Source: DATJFH01 sp035495815
Lineage (GTDB): Bacteria; Acidobacteriota; Terriglobia; Bryobacterales; Bryobacteraceae
Reading direction: 5' to 3'
Length of the DNA stretch: 21,589 nt
Assembly: GCA_035495815.1 (NCBI GenBank)
Contig: DATJFH010000065.1
Coordinates: 1 to 21,589, forward strand
Position numbers and translations under genes: made by a program. Position 1 is the stretch's first letter; every line of letters starts with the position of its first letter. Under the pieces are notes generated by a model. It searched no databases, was not told where the DNA came from, and saw only the letters and a program-made list of their open reading frames with translations. Shown piece after piece: positions 21,348 through 21,589 of the stretch.

Positions 21348-21528
21348 GCCTAAACCGGGGAGCGCAAAAGTTTCCGGTATTCGCGACATTCATCTTGACG
21401 CCCCGGGGAAATGGTCCGGCGGGTTGGCAACACAGGTCGCGTCGTTGCAGGGCACCCGGGGCGCACGCTTCCGGTTCAGGCGCCGAATGCTGCCTGGAGG
21501 GCACTTTTCCGCCGCGCGGCCCGGCCGG
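21348..21528. other. Non-coding upstream region, no gene seen
   Basis: Region upstream of the receptor gene. No supported reading frame. CGCTTCCGG at about 21466 resembles part of the inverted-repeat arms further right, hinting at a small repeat-rich patch. Confidence 0.4.
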
Positions 21529-21589
21529 CGGAAGCGCGCTAGCCCACCTGGCAGCGATTTGAGGAATCTGGTGGGGCAGCGCGCTTCCG
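21529..21589. repeat. Long imperfect inverted repeat at the right edge
   Basis: Left arm 21529-21548 and right arm 21570-21589 are 20 nt each and match as reverse complements at 18 of 20 positions; the two mismatches are adjacent. The 21-nt loop holds a further short pairing, GATT with AATC around TGAGG. The arms start with CGGAAGCGCGCT and end in CCCACC. It may continue beyond the window. It looks like a dispersed palindromic (REP-like) element or one end of a small mobile element; no transposase is visible. Confidence 0.55.

Noticed and set aside
1..21589. CRISPR arrays, tRNA or rRNA genes, and insertion sequences
   Set aside because: No regularly spaced direct repeats, cloverleaf-like segments, rRNA segments or transposase motifs were seen. 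The terminal inverted repeat has no transposase in view.

Overview
The window is high-GC, densely packed bacterial chromosome. The gene content points to Acidobacteriota, most likely the Bryobacterales/Solibacter group. The indicators are a ~1,100-residue outer-membrane receptor with an N-terminal carboxypeptidase-regulatory domain, a Tat-type sulfatase, a GMC oxidoreductase paired with a gluconate 2-dehydrogenase subunit 3 protein, a PD40/CehA fusion, a Tat-type SelA-like protein and many xxC codons. The assignment is an inference from gene families; no rRNA gene is present. I found no tRNA, rRNA, CRISPR array, transposase or phage gene.

Layout. 52-1389 (minus): a small four-helix membrane protein followed by exonuclease III. 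1605-2192 (plus): a short conserved hypothetical protein with a hairpin in its leader. 2232-7540 (plus): a tight five-gene operon of an AlgI/DltB-type MBOAT acyltransferase, two paralogous SGNH proteins with an inserted beta domain, a DltC-like carrier protein and a KAS III-like enzyme. 7542-9005 (minus): a Tat-exported sulfatase, meeting the operon tail to tail with one base between stop codons. 9148-12532 (plus): GMC oxidoreductase and subunit 3, then an AhpD-like protein translationally coupled to the 23S rRNA methyltransferase RlmB. 12652-16679 (minus): a Tat-type SelA-like PLP enzyme coupled to a secreted beta-propeller/CehA-type metallohydrolase. 16744-17898 (plus): an exported protein of unknown function diverging from that pair. 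17957-21319 (minus): the TonB-dependent-receptor-like protein. The right edge (21320-21589) is non-coding and ends in a long inverted repeat.

The most interesting region is 2232-7540. MBOAT plus SGNH plus carrier protein is the logic of the Dlt (D-alanylation) and Alg (alginate O-acetylation) systems, but no DltA-type activating enzyme is present. Its place is taken by a KAS III-fold protein whose nucleophilic Cys is Ser111, while the catalytic His and Asn remain. I infer a dedicated envelope or exopolysaccharide acylation machine in which the KAS III-like protein moves an acyl group from CoA to the carrier protein, MBOAT carries it across the membrane, and the SGNH proteins pass it to (or remove it from) a glycan. 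The donor acyl group and the glycan are unknown.

A second theme is promoter layout. Three starts (11304, 16679, 16744) lie exactly 7 nt after a -10-like hexamer, which suggests leaderless mRNAs. The divergent pair at 16679/16744 appears to share one palindromic -35 box, TTGCAA.
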